Source: Dermacentor variabilis (taxonomy: Eukaryota > Arthropoda > Arachnida > Ixodida > Ixodidae). Taken from it: a DNA stretch of 64,000 bases. The position numbers and the translations under genes are program-made. The notes beneath the pieces were generated by a model, which ran no database searches, was not told the origin of the DNA, and saw only the letters and a list, made by a program, of their open reading frames with translations. How positions within the stretch are numbered: the stretch's first letter is position 1; every line of letters starts with the position of its first letter. Where the stretch lies: positions 201,305,043 to 201,369,042 of the forward strand of contig NC_134568.1 in the NCBI RefSeq assembly GCF_050947875.1, read 5' to 3'. This document shows, one piece after another, positions 1 to 13,600 of the stretch.

Positions 1-1212
1 TTAGTTTTCCTGGTCGGAAGGTGCAGGTCGGCAACGCATTGGGGAGAGCGACCGTCAACGAGGAGATGGTGAACGGCGCAACAGAATTTTAGAGAGGTCA
101 GCACAAAGATACCGCTAGGAGGGACCTGGGGCCGATTGGCACATGGGCTGACTGCCACACTAGAACAGTCGGGCAGCGTCACTGGAAGTTTGAAGGCGAC
201 GGCGGTAGCAATAGCAAGCTATATGTCCCGAAGTGCAGCAGATGCAACAAATTGGATGATTGTCAGCCATCTGCCAAGGATTTCTGACGCTTGATCCGGC
301 CCAAGACACAGTAAGAGCAGTGGATGGAGCAGACTGTTGCAGGATCGAGAAAGGTGGCTGGGGAACCCTATGCACCACCTGCGCATAGGGGTGAGGTGTG
401 GCTACATGCTGCACTGCCTGTGCATCAGTAAGAGGTGCAGCCACAGGTGGCTGGTGGTTAGCGACAGGAGCAGCTTGAGCGATCTTATAGGCAATGACAG
501 TGTGGAGCGATGGAGGCAGATGACAGGATGGCTCCTGAGTGAAGGGGACCAACACAGTTGACAGGCAACTTCCTCGCCCACAAAGTCTTGAATTTGCTGA
601 AGCAGTGGAGAGTGTTCGGAAACGGCAACGGGATTCGATAGCAAGTCGGCGGTTGACTGAGGCTGCCAAGTCAGGGTGTGTTGTTTCTTCAACTTATCGT
701 AGCCCTGACATAAGGCGATGACTTCAGAAACGGTGTGTGCATTCCTGGCTAGGAGCATCTGAAATACACAATCTTCGATGCCTTTGGGAATGTGCTGAAT
801 TTTATCATATTCAGGAGTGACGGCGTTCACACATTTACAAAGGTTGACGACTTCTTCAATGTAGCTCGTGAAAGTGCTGTGCACGGGCTCGCAAGCACTG
901 TTCAGCACATAGTTTGTGGACAGCAGGTTGACCAAACACTTGAGTAAATGACATCTTGAAAGTTGACCGTATCGGGATGTCGCCTTCGTGGTTGTGTTAC
1001 CAGAGTGGGGCAATGCCAGTAAGATAAAATATGACGTTGGTCAACTTTGCGACGGCATCCCACTTGTTATGTGCACTCCCCCATTCATATGACGCAAACC
1101 AGTTTTCCACATCAGTGTCATGTAACACTGAAGACCTTCGGATCATGTTGCCAAGGGACCCCAGTGCAGGCGCTGGACTGGGGCGAATGTGCCGACGAGT
1201 CTGTCGGTCATG
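1..1212 (-). pseudogene. Ty3-type LTR retrotransposon gag relic
   Basis: This is a decayed gag of a Ty3/mdg-like LTR retrotransposon. The start codon is near 1210 (Met-Thr-Asp-Arg) and the stop codon occupies bases 1-3, after Asp-Gln-Glu-Asn. Frames shift several times: the N-terminal part reads in one frame near 1000-1310, the central capsid-like part in 402-1013, and the C-terminal part in 160-669. The last contains a CCHC knuckle of form C-x2-C-x4-H-x4-C near 240-285, followed by an Arg/Ser/Pro-rich tail. The central Trp-Tyr and Phe-Thr-Ser-Tyr-Ile-Glu blocks match the intact gag at 21875-23107 and the relic at 53590-54180, so all three are related. Pol would continue to the left, outside the window. 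It lies in an intron of the PDPR-like gene, in the same orientation. Confidence 0.75.
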
Positions 1213-3934
1213 ATGGGGTGAAAGCGTTTGGGTTTGAAGCTCCAGGGTGCAAGTGACGGGGGAATTCCAGCAACTTCCACCAACTGATAAGAGGTTTATT
1301 GGTGGTGTCACTCAAGGATGCTATGAGTTTAAAGAATGGCGAGGCAGCGTGAGGCACCGTCTCGAAAGACACCAGCGACCAGCAGCGTGAGCAGAGCGAA
1401 TCTTGCTTTGGTGATGCTGCTGGATGGTGGTGCATCTTCTTGCTCACACATTCAACATCCTGGTGGTCATTCTGATGTAACTTTTTCATTGCCAAGGCTA
1501 GCACAGATGTGTGCATGCACGAGCAGATGTGAACTAGCTAACACATTATTTTTAGGAATGAAATAACAGTGGACCAGATGCATAGCCATTGCCACTGGGC
1601 AATACCTTCTGATTGAATTTAATTAAGCAAAGAATCAAATTAACCAGGAAAAAGAAAGCTGGAGGAAGTTCACTGTACTTGGTTTTACAGTACGTAACTA
1701 TGGTGTATGCCGTTTCATGCCTATATCCTTTGGTTTACATTTGAGGTGGCCAAACGAGCAGCTTGCTGACACCACTGTGGCACTCGTGTGTCAGCGTGGT
1801 ACTGATATGCTGGTACGAAAGAATGCTGAAATTTAGGAATTGCAGTCAGTAAAAGATGTCAACACTGTTTGAAAACAGCCAGCATCATAAGCCGTGTTGA
1901 ATACTAGTTGCTAACAATGTTAAAGTCAGACCACATTAAACCGTAGGTCAAAAAAAGACAGAGCACAAGCAGAAGAATGAAGATGCACATAAGCACTACA
2001 CACAGATCAAATTTTATTAAGAAAGATAAGCTTGAATAAAAACCAGAAAGCACAGGTGTGTGCTTAGTACACAGAATCAAGCATAGCAAACATGACAAAA
2101 TTAGGCTATCTCCATATCACCACGAAATCAAAACAACAAACAAGCACCATATCACTGCAATCGACATACAAAATCTCAGCCTGGTTTATGTGCCCGGAAG
2201 GCTGGCACCCACACGTGTCCACCTATATACATATAAAATAGGCTCCTACTACTTGCCTAGCCTAAACATTGCAATGTCGATATAACGCTGGTGTTGTTCA
2301 AAAGCACCTTATCACCACACATCCTACAATGCTGAATAAGGTGAAAAAAGTGACTCTTCCTTTTTCTTCTCTCCTTTTGTGATCAGCCCTTATCAATTTG
2401 TTGATTTCTTTGTTCTACTAAAATACTTTAAGGTTAGTCTGAAAGATTTCACAGTAAGCATGAGATGAAATGTTACTGTATATTATGCAATCATCAGCAA
2501 AAATGTTCATTCAGGAGGTCAGCTAGTATGTCAATAAAGTAAAGTGGAGAGAGTAACAAATTAAAAATGGCTACCCTGTGGCACATCAAACAGTACAAGA
2601 GAAGCGTTAAGGTTATCAGAATACTAGTAAAGTTAAGATGACGTGATGTTCTTAATCCATGCAAGGAGGTTTGCGTGAATCAATGACAGGATAACTAGAC
2701 ATGGGAAACAGAGACTGTAATCAACATAAAATATTTTGAGAAGTTTGAGAAACTGACAAAAACTGTAAACTTGAATTTAAGCACCTTTGAATGAGAGTAT
2801 GTCATGCAAAAAGCAGGTGAGGAATGTTTTGCATAAATCCGTAATCCTAATGAAAACTATGTGGGCATTAAGCCATTTGCTTCCACAGCCACCGATCCAC
2901 TGGCCACCAGCCGCGACGGCCAATGCCAAAGTCAGAGTGACCCGTGATTCACTGGTCACTAAAAGAACAGTTGTTTCTGGATATTTTTCATGGATGGCAG
3001 CACATTGTAGGCTATTGTCTAGTTGTTTTGGGTTTCGCACACAGATGGGCATATTTGTCTACACTTTCAGCAGGGATTGTTTGTACAACAACAGAAAGCT
3101 ACCTGCTCGCTAGACTCCACTCTTGTTGTACCACAATACTGTACCAGGTTCAAGAAAAGCATACAGGCTTCTCAGTGGGCTCATTTTTAACAGCCCATAA
3201 TAATGAAAACTGCAACACAGAACCATTCGATGCTGTGCTTTTATAGTTTTCAAGGGTTAAGTTTAAAAGTTCAAGAGGTGTTATGAGTGCAAAAAACGCA
3301 AAAGTGCAAATTGCATTCCTGCACATTTTAAACTTTTTTTAATGCTCACTTTCTAGTTTTTTTTTTTACTGCATCTGATGCAGAAGTTTTTTGTGAACAA
3401 AATAAATCAGACATTTTGTAAATGCGATATCTGTAGCAGATATTATAGCAATTTTCAATGTAGAGCACGCCCAACGAAGCAGGAAAACGTGCCGCAGAAC
3501 ACTAGACACGGTGGAGTACTGAACGGGTAGAAACAAAGCGGTTAAACATGGTGCTATGCTCTTTCATGCCAATGATGATGCTTCCTAAATCTACCCTTAC
3601 TTACGCCAACAACCTCCATGTGCTCTCAAACTAAAATTCAAAGCCAGACACAGTGGTCTCAATTTATACACGTCACACTCAAACAGTTGTTGCCAAAAGC
3701 AGCAGCAGCTGTCAAACAGGTGCATAAATTAATATTCTTGCAAGAAGACCATGAAAATTTTGTTTCCAAACTGCTAACAACCAGATATAGATATACCCCC
3801 ATGATTTTATATTTTAGAGCAAATCACAGCAAGCAATTATAAGTTCTCTTGCAAAAATTACAAAAGTTCTTGCTTAAAATATGTTGCCAGAAACAAATTT
3901 GCCCATTCTTCATCACAATGAATCACCATATTTT
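1213..3934. other. AT-rich intron sequence, no gene seen
   Basis: No coding potential, RNA gene or recognisable transposon could be supported here. Short open frames on both strands near 2777-3250 lack known motifs and look accidental. The stretch is part of the PDPR-like gene's last visible intron. Confidence 0.4.
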
Positions 3935-5887
3935 TCTTTTTTGTGTGAAGTACTTATCAAGCATGCTTTCAGATAAAGGGACATTTCAGTTCCCGCCCTA
4001 AAATCGAACGGCACTACTATAACGACAGATGCTGAAAAGGTTGAATTGTTTAATCTACATTTTAAATCAGTGTTTTCACAGGAACTAGTGACTGACACGA
4101 CCACATCACTTTCTCCTAACTATGCCTCTAACCACTGAATGCCTGAAATAAACATCGATGTACATGGTATCAACTGTCTTCTGCGAGAATCGGACACCTC
4201 TAAATCTATGGGTCCTGATAGAATTCCATCCTATATTCTAAAGAAATATGTCATGGCATTGTTACACAATATCTCTGTATTATATTTCAAATCTCGTACT
4301 AGACTGGGTTGATTCCACAGGACTGAAAAATTGCGGCTGTTAATCCCATGTTTAAATCAGGAGACAAGAAACTGGTGGAAAATTACAGGCCTATATCCTT
4401 AACTTCAGTATCCTGCAAGGTCCTTGAGCATATATTGTATAGTCAATTATTTAAACACATTGAATCTATTAACTTTTTTACTGCCTCACAGCATGGTTTT
4501 CATAATGGTTACTCATGCAACACATAATTAGTTAAATTCCAACACTTTATAGGTAACTCCTTTGATAAGAATAAACACATAGATGCACTATACCTTTACT
4601 TTAAAAAAGTGTTTGACACAGTATCTCATCACTTGCTGAACATTAAGTCAACGTCTTTGAACGTAGATAATAAAACCCAAAACTGGATTTGAAACTATCT
4701 GAATGGTTGTAACAGAACATGCTTCTTAATGGGTGTAGATCAACACACATAACCATATCTTCAGGAGTGCCCTAGGGCAGCGTTCTAGGGCCACTATTAT
4801 TCCTCATATATATTAATGACATTGTAGATGACATACAGTCACCCTTAAAATTATTTGCAGATGACTGTGTTCTTTAAATAAAAACAGAGAAATAAATTCA
4901 CCATCAGATGTAACAATCTTGCAGAGGGACCTTGATAAAATAGAAAATTGGTGTTTATGCTGGCAAATGAATCTGAATATTAGTAAGTGTAATCACGTCC
5001 ATTTTTCCAATAAGAAATTCGAACCTCAAACACAGTACAAAGCTGAACATAACAATAAAAACTGTCTCAGAGTGCAAGTATCTTGGTGTTTACTTCACGC
5101 CAAAACTTAAATGAAACGTACATATCCAGCAGTCAGTATCCAAGGCAAGAAAAATGTTGTTTTTTATTAGTAGAAATTTCAAATCAAGATCTAAAGAAGT
5201 TAAAGAAACACTTTGCTTTTTGCATGACAGATCTATCCTCAATTATGCCTCTATGATTTGGGATCCACATCAGGACTATTTGTAACAATAGGAAAACTTC
5301 AAGATCAGACTGCACGTTTCGTCTCCAATAATTACAACCATTTCAAAAGTATCACTGAAATAAAAACATTGCTGGGACGGGAAACGTTATTCACCAGAAG
5401 AAAAATTTTTTAACTCAAGTTCTTCCACCATATTTTCTACAATCAAACAGGCATTGATAGCCGTAACTACCTGTCAGAGCCAACTTATGTCACGACTCGA
5501 CCACTCAAATAAGGTGCGGGAATACAGCTGTAATATGCACCGTTTTGCCAACTCCTTTCTTCCACAAACTATGACAGTTTGTGGAAGAAAACCCTTCTGA
5601 GACTGGAATTTGTTACCGGAGGAATGTGTTTCAATATCTGATAATCACGATTTTTATTCCTGCCTGTGTTTGTGACAATGCACTACTGTCTTAATTTTGT
5701 TTTAATTTTCTGTTACGCTTGAAAATGTTCACTTACTGTTTGCTCCCACCTTGATGTTGCTTTACTTTATACATTCTTTACTTATTTTTGTGAACAATTT
5801 AATACATCATTCTCTAACTGTCCCCCTACGATAATGCCTTCAAGGCAAGGCAGATATTCTGTAAATAAATAAATAAAATAAATAAAC
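3935..5887 (+). mobile_element. CR1/L2-type LINE, 5'-truncated and decayed
   Basis: This is a reverse-transcriptase fragment of a CR1/L2-group non-LTR retrotransposon. Across frames one can follow the fingers-region block Ser-Met-Gly-Pro-Asp-Arg-Ile-Pro (about 4200-4235), the Arg-Pro-Ile-Ser-Leu-Thr-Ser-Val block (about 4385), the Gly-Ser-Val-Leu-Gly-Pro-Leu-Leu-Phe-Leu block (about 4780) and the catalytic Phe-Ala-Asp-Asp box (about 4855). Many stops and frameshifts interrupt these. The 3' end is an AAATA-rich tail at 5862-5887, typical of the group. The endonuclease part is missing, as expected from incomplete reverse transcription. It sits in the PDPR-like intron in the opposite orientation to the gene. 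Confidence 0.8.
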
Positions 5888-6018
5888 ACCTACTTCGTTT
5901 TACCAAACAACCAAAAAAATCCTTCCTTTGCCATTTATATATATAAAAAAAAAAAAAGCCATCAATGCCAAAACATAAAGAAACAGTAAAAAACACCTTG
6001 ATTAAACAATCAACAAAC

Positions 6019-6211
6019 CTGGTGCCTCAGTCATGCGATCTCGAAGAAAATGAGCATTGTTATGAATTCCGATGAACCTCCGTATGTCAATGTCCCACAG
6101 GTCAAGCTTCGGCTCTCCTTTTGCAATCCATTCAGCTGTGACTTCCCCCAAGCCACCAGCAGCCTCAATGCCAACAGACTTCATTCCAGAGGCCACAATA
6201 TAGTTCTTTGC
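6019..6211 (-). CDS. PDPR: PDPR-like exon 11, end of the FAD domain
   Basis: Acceptor TTGCTTTTAG, donor GTTTGT, phase 0 to 1, 193 nt. It encodes [11 protein letters not shown], a glycine-rich turn, Thr-Ala-Glu-Trp-Ile and Asp-Ile-Asp-Ile-Arg-Arg-Phe. This is the usual junction between the oxidoreductase and the C-terminal folate-binding-like domain. No further exon is visible to the left. Confidence 0.88.
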
Positions 6212-9200
6212 CTAAAAGCAAGCACAAAAAGTGTTGATAACTAAAATTTACGCAAGTACTACAACCAAGATCAGGACAAAGTAGGCTACACATACAAAAG
6301 TTTATGTGTATCTAATCTAACTGAGCACGTAAATATGGCTACCTTTCCCCCCTCATCTCAGCACACAGATTGAACAGAAGGCTCCTGTTCAGCAGATCTT
6401 ACTTAAAGGGACACTAAAGGGCAATATTAGAATGTATTAGTAGATTACACATCTGCAATAGCAAAACTTCTATTCTTACCACGGCTTGGAAAGTCAGAAA
6501 AGAAGCAAAATCAAAAGATGGGTAGCGACACTGTGAAGGTCCTGCACTAGCTTACAGGGATGTTAAAGGGACACTAAAGCGAAAAAATAAATCAGTTTAG
6601 ACTAATGAAACATTGTTTGAGAACCCTGCAGGCAGTCATTTCAAAAGAATAGTTTGATTATTAGATGAGAAAATGAAGGTACAAGTATCAGTATTTGAAT
6701 TTCGCGCCGAAACTCCAGCGCGGGTACGTCACCGTGACGTCAGGGATTCCAAAGTATGTTTTCGCATTTGGGCCGTGTTGGCTGAATAAAGGTTCCCGAA
6801 ACTTGCCATGTTTAAAATTTGGTTCCTTTAGAACACAATGCAGTCGATCTGTACCTCTATATATAATTAGTAGACCCTAGAAGATGCCATCAAAATCCAA
6901 GACGTCGCAGCCCCCAGGTGCGGGAACTTAAGTAGGCGTCGCCACCCGTATTTCGTTCTTGCGCTTTTTCTGGCTTACCAAACGTCTTATCGTTGTAAAA
7001 GTGGTGTTTTTGGTGTTGTAGAACGGTAATTTACTGATGCAGAAGAAATCGTTTTTCACTTTAGTGTCCCTTTAAGGATTTTGACAGCATCTACTTGAGC
7101 CTAGTTAATTGTGTAGCAGTAAAGATTACCATTCCATCTAAAGGAACCAAATACTCAATCTAGCAGTTTTTACCCCATTTCCCACACCAGACCACCCTAA
7201 AAATGTGAAAATATGTGAACATCACTGGCATCACACCGACTTACAGGAGCTGAAGCTTGGTCACGAAATTCAATTAAAGAAAATTTGGCCTTAGTTCTCT
7301 CCAGTGATAATCAACCTTCTTCCACCAAAATGAATGCAGTGGTGTGCCAGCCAGTTTAGGATTTGAAGTAACCTTTGGAGAAGGAAAAATGTTGTTCTGG
7401 AACAGTTTAGGAGTAGCCACAACAGCATTTTGTAGTAGCAGTTTTGGAGCAGAAAAATTTGTCTTTTAGGAACACTTGGAGTAGTAAAGCAGTAATCTGC
7501 AGCCATTTGGCAAAGCTTGTTATTACTGTGCAATCAGTAAGTCCTGCTCAAGAGTGAAGCAAGACACAAAGCCAACAGCGACCAATCAAGCTTGCCTTCC
7601 CATGGATGGTATACCATGAACGGCATGTTGCAAACGTTTCTATTTGGGTAGGCAAGGAACTTAATTTTATGGACAATTAAATAAAATTTTGTAGCCTAAC
7701 GAGAACAAAGATATGCACCTGAGCACAAAACAGACAAAAAATTACAAATGAGTTAGAACAATTTGTGCCGTGAGGTACAAGACAAAAAATGATGGCAAAT
7801 GTCTTATGTGCATTCCAAATGACAGATGTATTTTGATATGCTTTACCACACTAGACAAACTGTGTATTATGCCCAATAACAATGTTAGAAGCTCAACAAG
7901 AGACTATGCATGTCTGAACGGCACCAAGATGAGATTCCTCCATATGGTGTGTCGCAAAGATGGTGACGGCGGTCAAGAGCAACATTCGTACCATCCCATA
8001 TACTCCCTTTCGTTGTGCGACAATTTTTCAGCTTCCCGTGTGGCCTCTGCAAATTAATAGATACAAGTCGATTCAACATAATACCGTAATTTTTGGCGCC
8101 GATAACTGAATGATCTTCCGAAGCACTACCTATTACTGACCCCAGGGGTTCAAATTGATGATGATTATGTGTGGTGTTTTATGGCGCAAGGGCCACATTT
8201 GGCCAAAGAGCGCCAGGCCAATGGTAACGAGATCAATGTGAAGCGATAAATTATGAGCAATGGATGTGACAGGGTTGTAAAGGGGCCTAAAAGACGGTCA
8301 CTGTAAAGCATGTAAGAGCCCGTGTGTAAAGTGTGTAAGAGCCCATGTCCATCGCCTGTTGCGAGGCACTGGACACGCGCTCTTCCGAGCACTGTGTTTG
8401 ATGTGAAGGCCTCGGCACGTGTGACGACACCTTTGAGGCCACCTGCCCAGAGGTGGATGGCCCCTTCTGCTGGGTTGGCGGAGCAGCGCTAGCTGCGGCC
8501 GCCAAGGGGGCCAATGGCGTCACCGCCGGCTCACTGCATGTGGGCCGGACAGCCACCGGGAGTCGTTGTGACACCGCCCCCTGACGCACCACTTCGGCAA
8601 AGCTGTTCGCTGGCAGGTAGGCCACTCGCCTATGAGCCTCTTTAAACATTATGTTTTCCTTTACTTTGATTGTGACTATTTCTTTTTCTTTCTACCAAGA
8701 CGGGCATGACCGCGAGTATGCGACATGCTCACCATCACAGTTCATGCAGTGTGGAGCGTTTTTGCGTGTTTCAAAGGCATAGTCACGGGAACTGCATTTT
8801 GCACATGTCTGCCGGCCTCAGCAGTTTGGGAACTGTGGCCAAAACGCTGGCATTTGAAACAGCAGACAGGATTTGGAACATATGGCCTGACCCGTAGCTT
8901 TACATAGCCGGCCTCGAGTGTCTCAGGCAGAATACTTGAGCAAAAAGTGAGTACAAGATGCTTGGTTTTTATCTCCTTGCCATCGCGCCTTAGCATAATT
9001 CTTTTAACATTGGTCACGTTTTGGTCACTCCAGCCTTCCAACAGTTCAGCTTCTGTTAGCTCCATCAGATCATCGCCAGAAACAACAGCATGGCTGGTGT
9101 TCATAGTTTGGTGTGGGGTTATTGTGACTGGGATTTCCCCGAATGACACAACTTATGGAAAATTTAGAGTTGTTTCAGATCGCAGAGTTCCAAAAGGGGA

Positions 9201-10585
9201 TCGCCGCTAGCCATTTTCGATGCTTTATAGCCTGCACCAAGAGTTTCAGTGAGATATTTAGACATGAGAAAACGAGAAATAATTCTCATGGTTTTTTTCA
9301 GGTTTGTTAGAATGAACTACATGGAATCAGGGGAAATTTGGCGATTTGTTTCCAAGAAATGGGAAAACATCTTTGGTGCACCCTCATTTCTGAGGGCGAT
9401 CAGGGAGTCGGGGGGAAAGAGGTGGCTATTAGTAGTACGGAGTTTTTGGCGGGGATGGCCACCGCCCACCATGGAGCCCAACCAGGGGACGACACAGGAT
9501 GAAAAGTTTTCAGTTCTGCGCACGCCAGCGGTACCACCCCGCTATTACCAAATACATATACCCAAGGCTGGATATAATGCACAAGGTTAACCCTTGATGC
9601 CCACGAAGTCGGAAGTAACAGAAAAATAAAGAGAAGACAGGAAAGATTGAAAGTGAGAGAAAGAAGAAGGTTGGAGGTAGCGAGAGACGGGAAAAAGCAA
9701 CTACCGATTTCCCCCAGGTGGGTCAGGCTTGGGGTGCCGTCTACGTGAAGCCGAGGCCAAAGGATCGAGTGTGTTGCCGCCGCCAAGGGTCCAAGGTCCA
9801 AGCACCCGGCATTGGCTCAACCCACAAGATCCCCTTTTCCCCGGACACGGCTAAGCCGCGCACGGTTAGACGCGGGAGAGTCCAACCCTCGTGTGCTCGG
9901 GTACGTGGTGTCGCAACACACCAAACGTCTGCTTACGCAGACATCCCTGCGGGGAGGAGTTCAAATTGTCACAGGCACATCCGAAATAGCTCTGAAGGCC
10001 TGCCAGTACAATTATTAGGCGTGTCGGTTCTCGTACTGTGACAGAAGACGGCGGGTGCACACGTGTACAATTAAGGAATACATATTGTGTCCTGTGACAA
10101 ATGCCTCTTCCCCCTCGTGGTAAGCTTCACTGCAATGTTTCACGTATGCTTCCCCGCGTAACACTGCTATACTGAGGCGAAGCTTGACTTTTGGGAAATG
10201 GCATTATGCAAGCTTCGAAGCCATTGGCAAGGATTACATAGGTGGAGTCGGCGCCATTGTCATCAGCGGCGAATTGTTTTAATCCAAAACACGGCACCAA
10301 ACAACAAGAAGCTCGGTAGCAAACGTCGAAGTAGCTAGGCCTCTGCGTGCGAGAGCGCCTGTTCGAGGCGGCGTGATAATCAAAATGGCGACAGCGGTGG
10401 TGGCTTCGATCAACGCCGTTTCGGTCCTGCGGTCAAGGCAAAAAGCCCAGAAAATCGGACGGTGAAGGGTTTTTCAGTACGAAATTTCAGACGTTCTTAC
10501 ACACTGAATGTATGGGGTACCGTGGCGGTCCCGTGAAGATGTCCGCGTTATCAACGTCCGGAAAATAGCTCCTTGACTGTAGTTG

Positions 10586-10623
<38 letters not shown>

Positions 10624-13600
10624 TTTATGGCCCCTGCAGGACGAACGTCTCTCCCTGCAATCTCCAATTACCCATCCAGCTGATTCCAACTAGCGCCCAC
10701 GAATTTCCTTATTTCATCGCCCCACCTAGTCTTCTGCCGTCCTCGACTGCGCTTTTCTCTTGGTACCCATTCTGTAACCCTAATGGCCCAACGGTTATCT
10801 AACCTGCACCACATGCATCACATACCCAGCTCCATTTTTTTTCTCTTAATGTCAATTAGAATATCGGTTATCCCTGTTGGCTCTCTGATCCACACCGCTC
10901 TCTTTCTGCCTCTTAATGTTATGCCTAGCATTCTTCATTCCAGCGCTCTTTGCACGATCCTTACCTTGTTCTCAAGCTTCTTTGTCAGTATTCAAGTCTC
11001 TGCCTTGTATGTCAGCACCGGTAAAATGCACTGATTGTACACCTTCCTTTTCAATGATAATGGTAAGTTCCAGTCGGGAGCTGACAATGTCTGCCATACA
11101 TGCTCCAACCTATTTTTATTCTTCTGTGAATTTTCCTCGCATGATTAGGGTTTCCTGTGATTAATTCACCTAGGTAAACATACTCCTTCACAGACTCTAG
11201 AGGCTGACTGGCAATCCTGAACTCTTGTTTCCTTGCCTGGCTAGTGATCAGTATCTTTGTCTTCTGCATATTAATCTTCCAACCCCACTCTTACACTCTC
11301 TCTGTTAAGGTCCTCAATCATTTGTTGCAACTCGTCTGCAGTGTTGCTGAATAGAACAACGTCATCTGCAAACCAAAGATTGCTGAGATATTCACTGTCA
11401 TCTTTATTCCTAAGCCTTCCCAGTTTAATAGCTTGAAAATTTCTTCCAAGCACGCAATGAATAGCATTGGAGAGATTGTGTCTCCTTGTCTGACCCCTTT
11501 CTTTATAGACATCTTCCTACATTTCTTGTGTAGAGTTAAAGTAGCTGTAGAATCTCTAGATACTTTCCAAGATATTTACGTAAGCGTTCTGTACTTCTTG
11601 ATCACATAATGCCTCTATGACTGCTATTATTTCTACTGAATCGAATGCCTCTTCGTAATCTCTGAAAGCCATATAGAGAGGCTGATTGTACTCTGCAGAT
11701 TTCTCCATTACCTAATTGATTACATGGATGTGAACCATTGTACAGTACCCCTTCCTGAAGCCAGCCTGTTCCCTTGGTTGACTAAAGTCCAGTGTTGCCC
11801 TTATTCTATTGGAGATTATTTTGGCAAATATTTTATATAATACTGGGGGTAAGTTAATGGGCCTATAATTTTTCAATTCTTTAACATCTCCCTTTTTGTG
11901 GATTAGTATAATGTTTGCATTCTTTAAGTTTTCTGGGACCCTTGCAGTCGACAGACACTTTTGTATAAAAAGCCGCCAGTTTTCCAAGCATTAGGTATGT
12001 CTCCTCCACCTTTGATTTAATTGACTGTTATTCCATCTTCTCCTGCCGCTTTTCCCAGTTTCATATCTTACAAGGCCCTTCTGACCTCATCGCTAGTTAT
12101 AGGAGGAGTTTCTGTATCGTATTCATTACTGTTTCTTATGGAGGTATCGTGGCTCCTCTAGGTACTCCTTCTATTACCTCTATTACTTCCCTCTATTACC
12201 TATTATCCTCCTTATCTTTCAGTGCATACATCTTGGTTTGTCCTATGCCAAGTTTCCTTCTCACTGATTTCAGGCAAAGTTGATTTTTTATGGATTCTTA
12301 AGTCTTTCTCACATTATAATTTCGAATATCCCTTAATTTCACCTTGTTAATCAGTTTTGACAGTTCCGCGAATTATATCTCTTGAGTTGGACACTTTCAT
12401 TCTTTGTCGTTTCTTTATTAGGTCCTTTGTTACTTGGTAAAGCTTGCCTACTGCTTCCCCTGGTGCCTTGCCTCCCACTTCCAATTGCTGCCTCTGCAGC
12501 CAGCCTAGTTATGGTTTCATTCGTTACCCCTATGCCATCTTCATCTCTCTGTTCTAAGGTCGCACATTTGGTTGCAAGTACCAGCCCGAATTTGTCTGCT
12601 TTTGCCCTTACCGCCTCTAGGTTGGCCCGTTTCTACTTGACCAATTTTACTCTTTCTCTCTTCAAATTGAGGTGAATCCCAGCCCTCACTAACCTATGAT
12701 CACTGCACTTTACCCTACCTATCACTTCTAGCTCCTGCACTATGCTGGGATCGGCAGAAAGTATGAAATCAGTATCATTTCTAGTTTCACCATTTGGGCT
12801 TTTCCAAGTCCACTTTCTGTTGCTACACTTCCTGAAAAAGGTGTTCATTATTCGAAGCTTATTCCTTTCTGCGAATTCTACCAGCATCTTTCCTCTAGCG
12901 TTTCTAGAATCGACGCCATAGTTGCCAATTGCCTGTTCACCCACCTGCTTTTTCCCCACTTTTGCATTGAAGTCACCCATTACTACTGTATACCGAGTTT
13001 GCACTTTTCTCATCGCTAATTCTACATCTTCGTAAAAGTGATCTATTTCCTCATCGTCGTGACTGGATGTTGGAGCATAGGCTTGTACTACCTTTAAGCT
13101 ATACCTCTTATTAAGGTTGATTACGACTACTGCTACCCTCTCATTAATGCTGTAGAATTAGTCAATGTTGCCCGCTATGTCCTTATGGATTAGGAATCCT
13201 ACCCCATATTGCTTCTTATCAGGGAGACCTCTATAGCAGAGGGCATGGCCGTAGTGACCCTAGTGAAAACATTGCACTGCCGTGAAAAGGCGAAAATACC
13301 GCACTTCTGCGCAGTTGGTGCAAATAAGTACTTGAGTGGGGGCAGCCAGGAGCAGGCAAGTCTAAATGTAGCAAAATGGCACAAATGGTGCAGTGGGAGT
13401 CATTGTGAATGAATCTGGGTTTTGAAAGGATACCAGTTCACCCTGACTTAGTGTTGCTCTTTAGTGTCCCTTTAGGCAGAACTTGTGATATATGTCCAGA
13501 TTCAGTCTTTATTTCAAGAAAATCTGTTATAAGCACATTAAAAGAAAATGGAGGCATGTGTCATGGTTTGAGAACTGCAAGTGGGGCCTCGTGGAAAACA

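Noticed and set aside
2777..3250. Overlapping open frames on both strands
   Set aside because: No motif, no splice context and ordinary AT-rich composition; treated as chance.
12382..12675. Plus-strand frame of 97 codons
   Set aside because: It is the antisense shadow of the RTE LINE endonuclease region.
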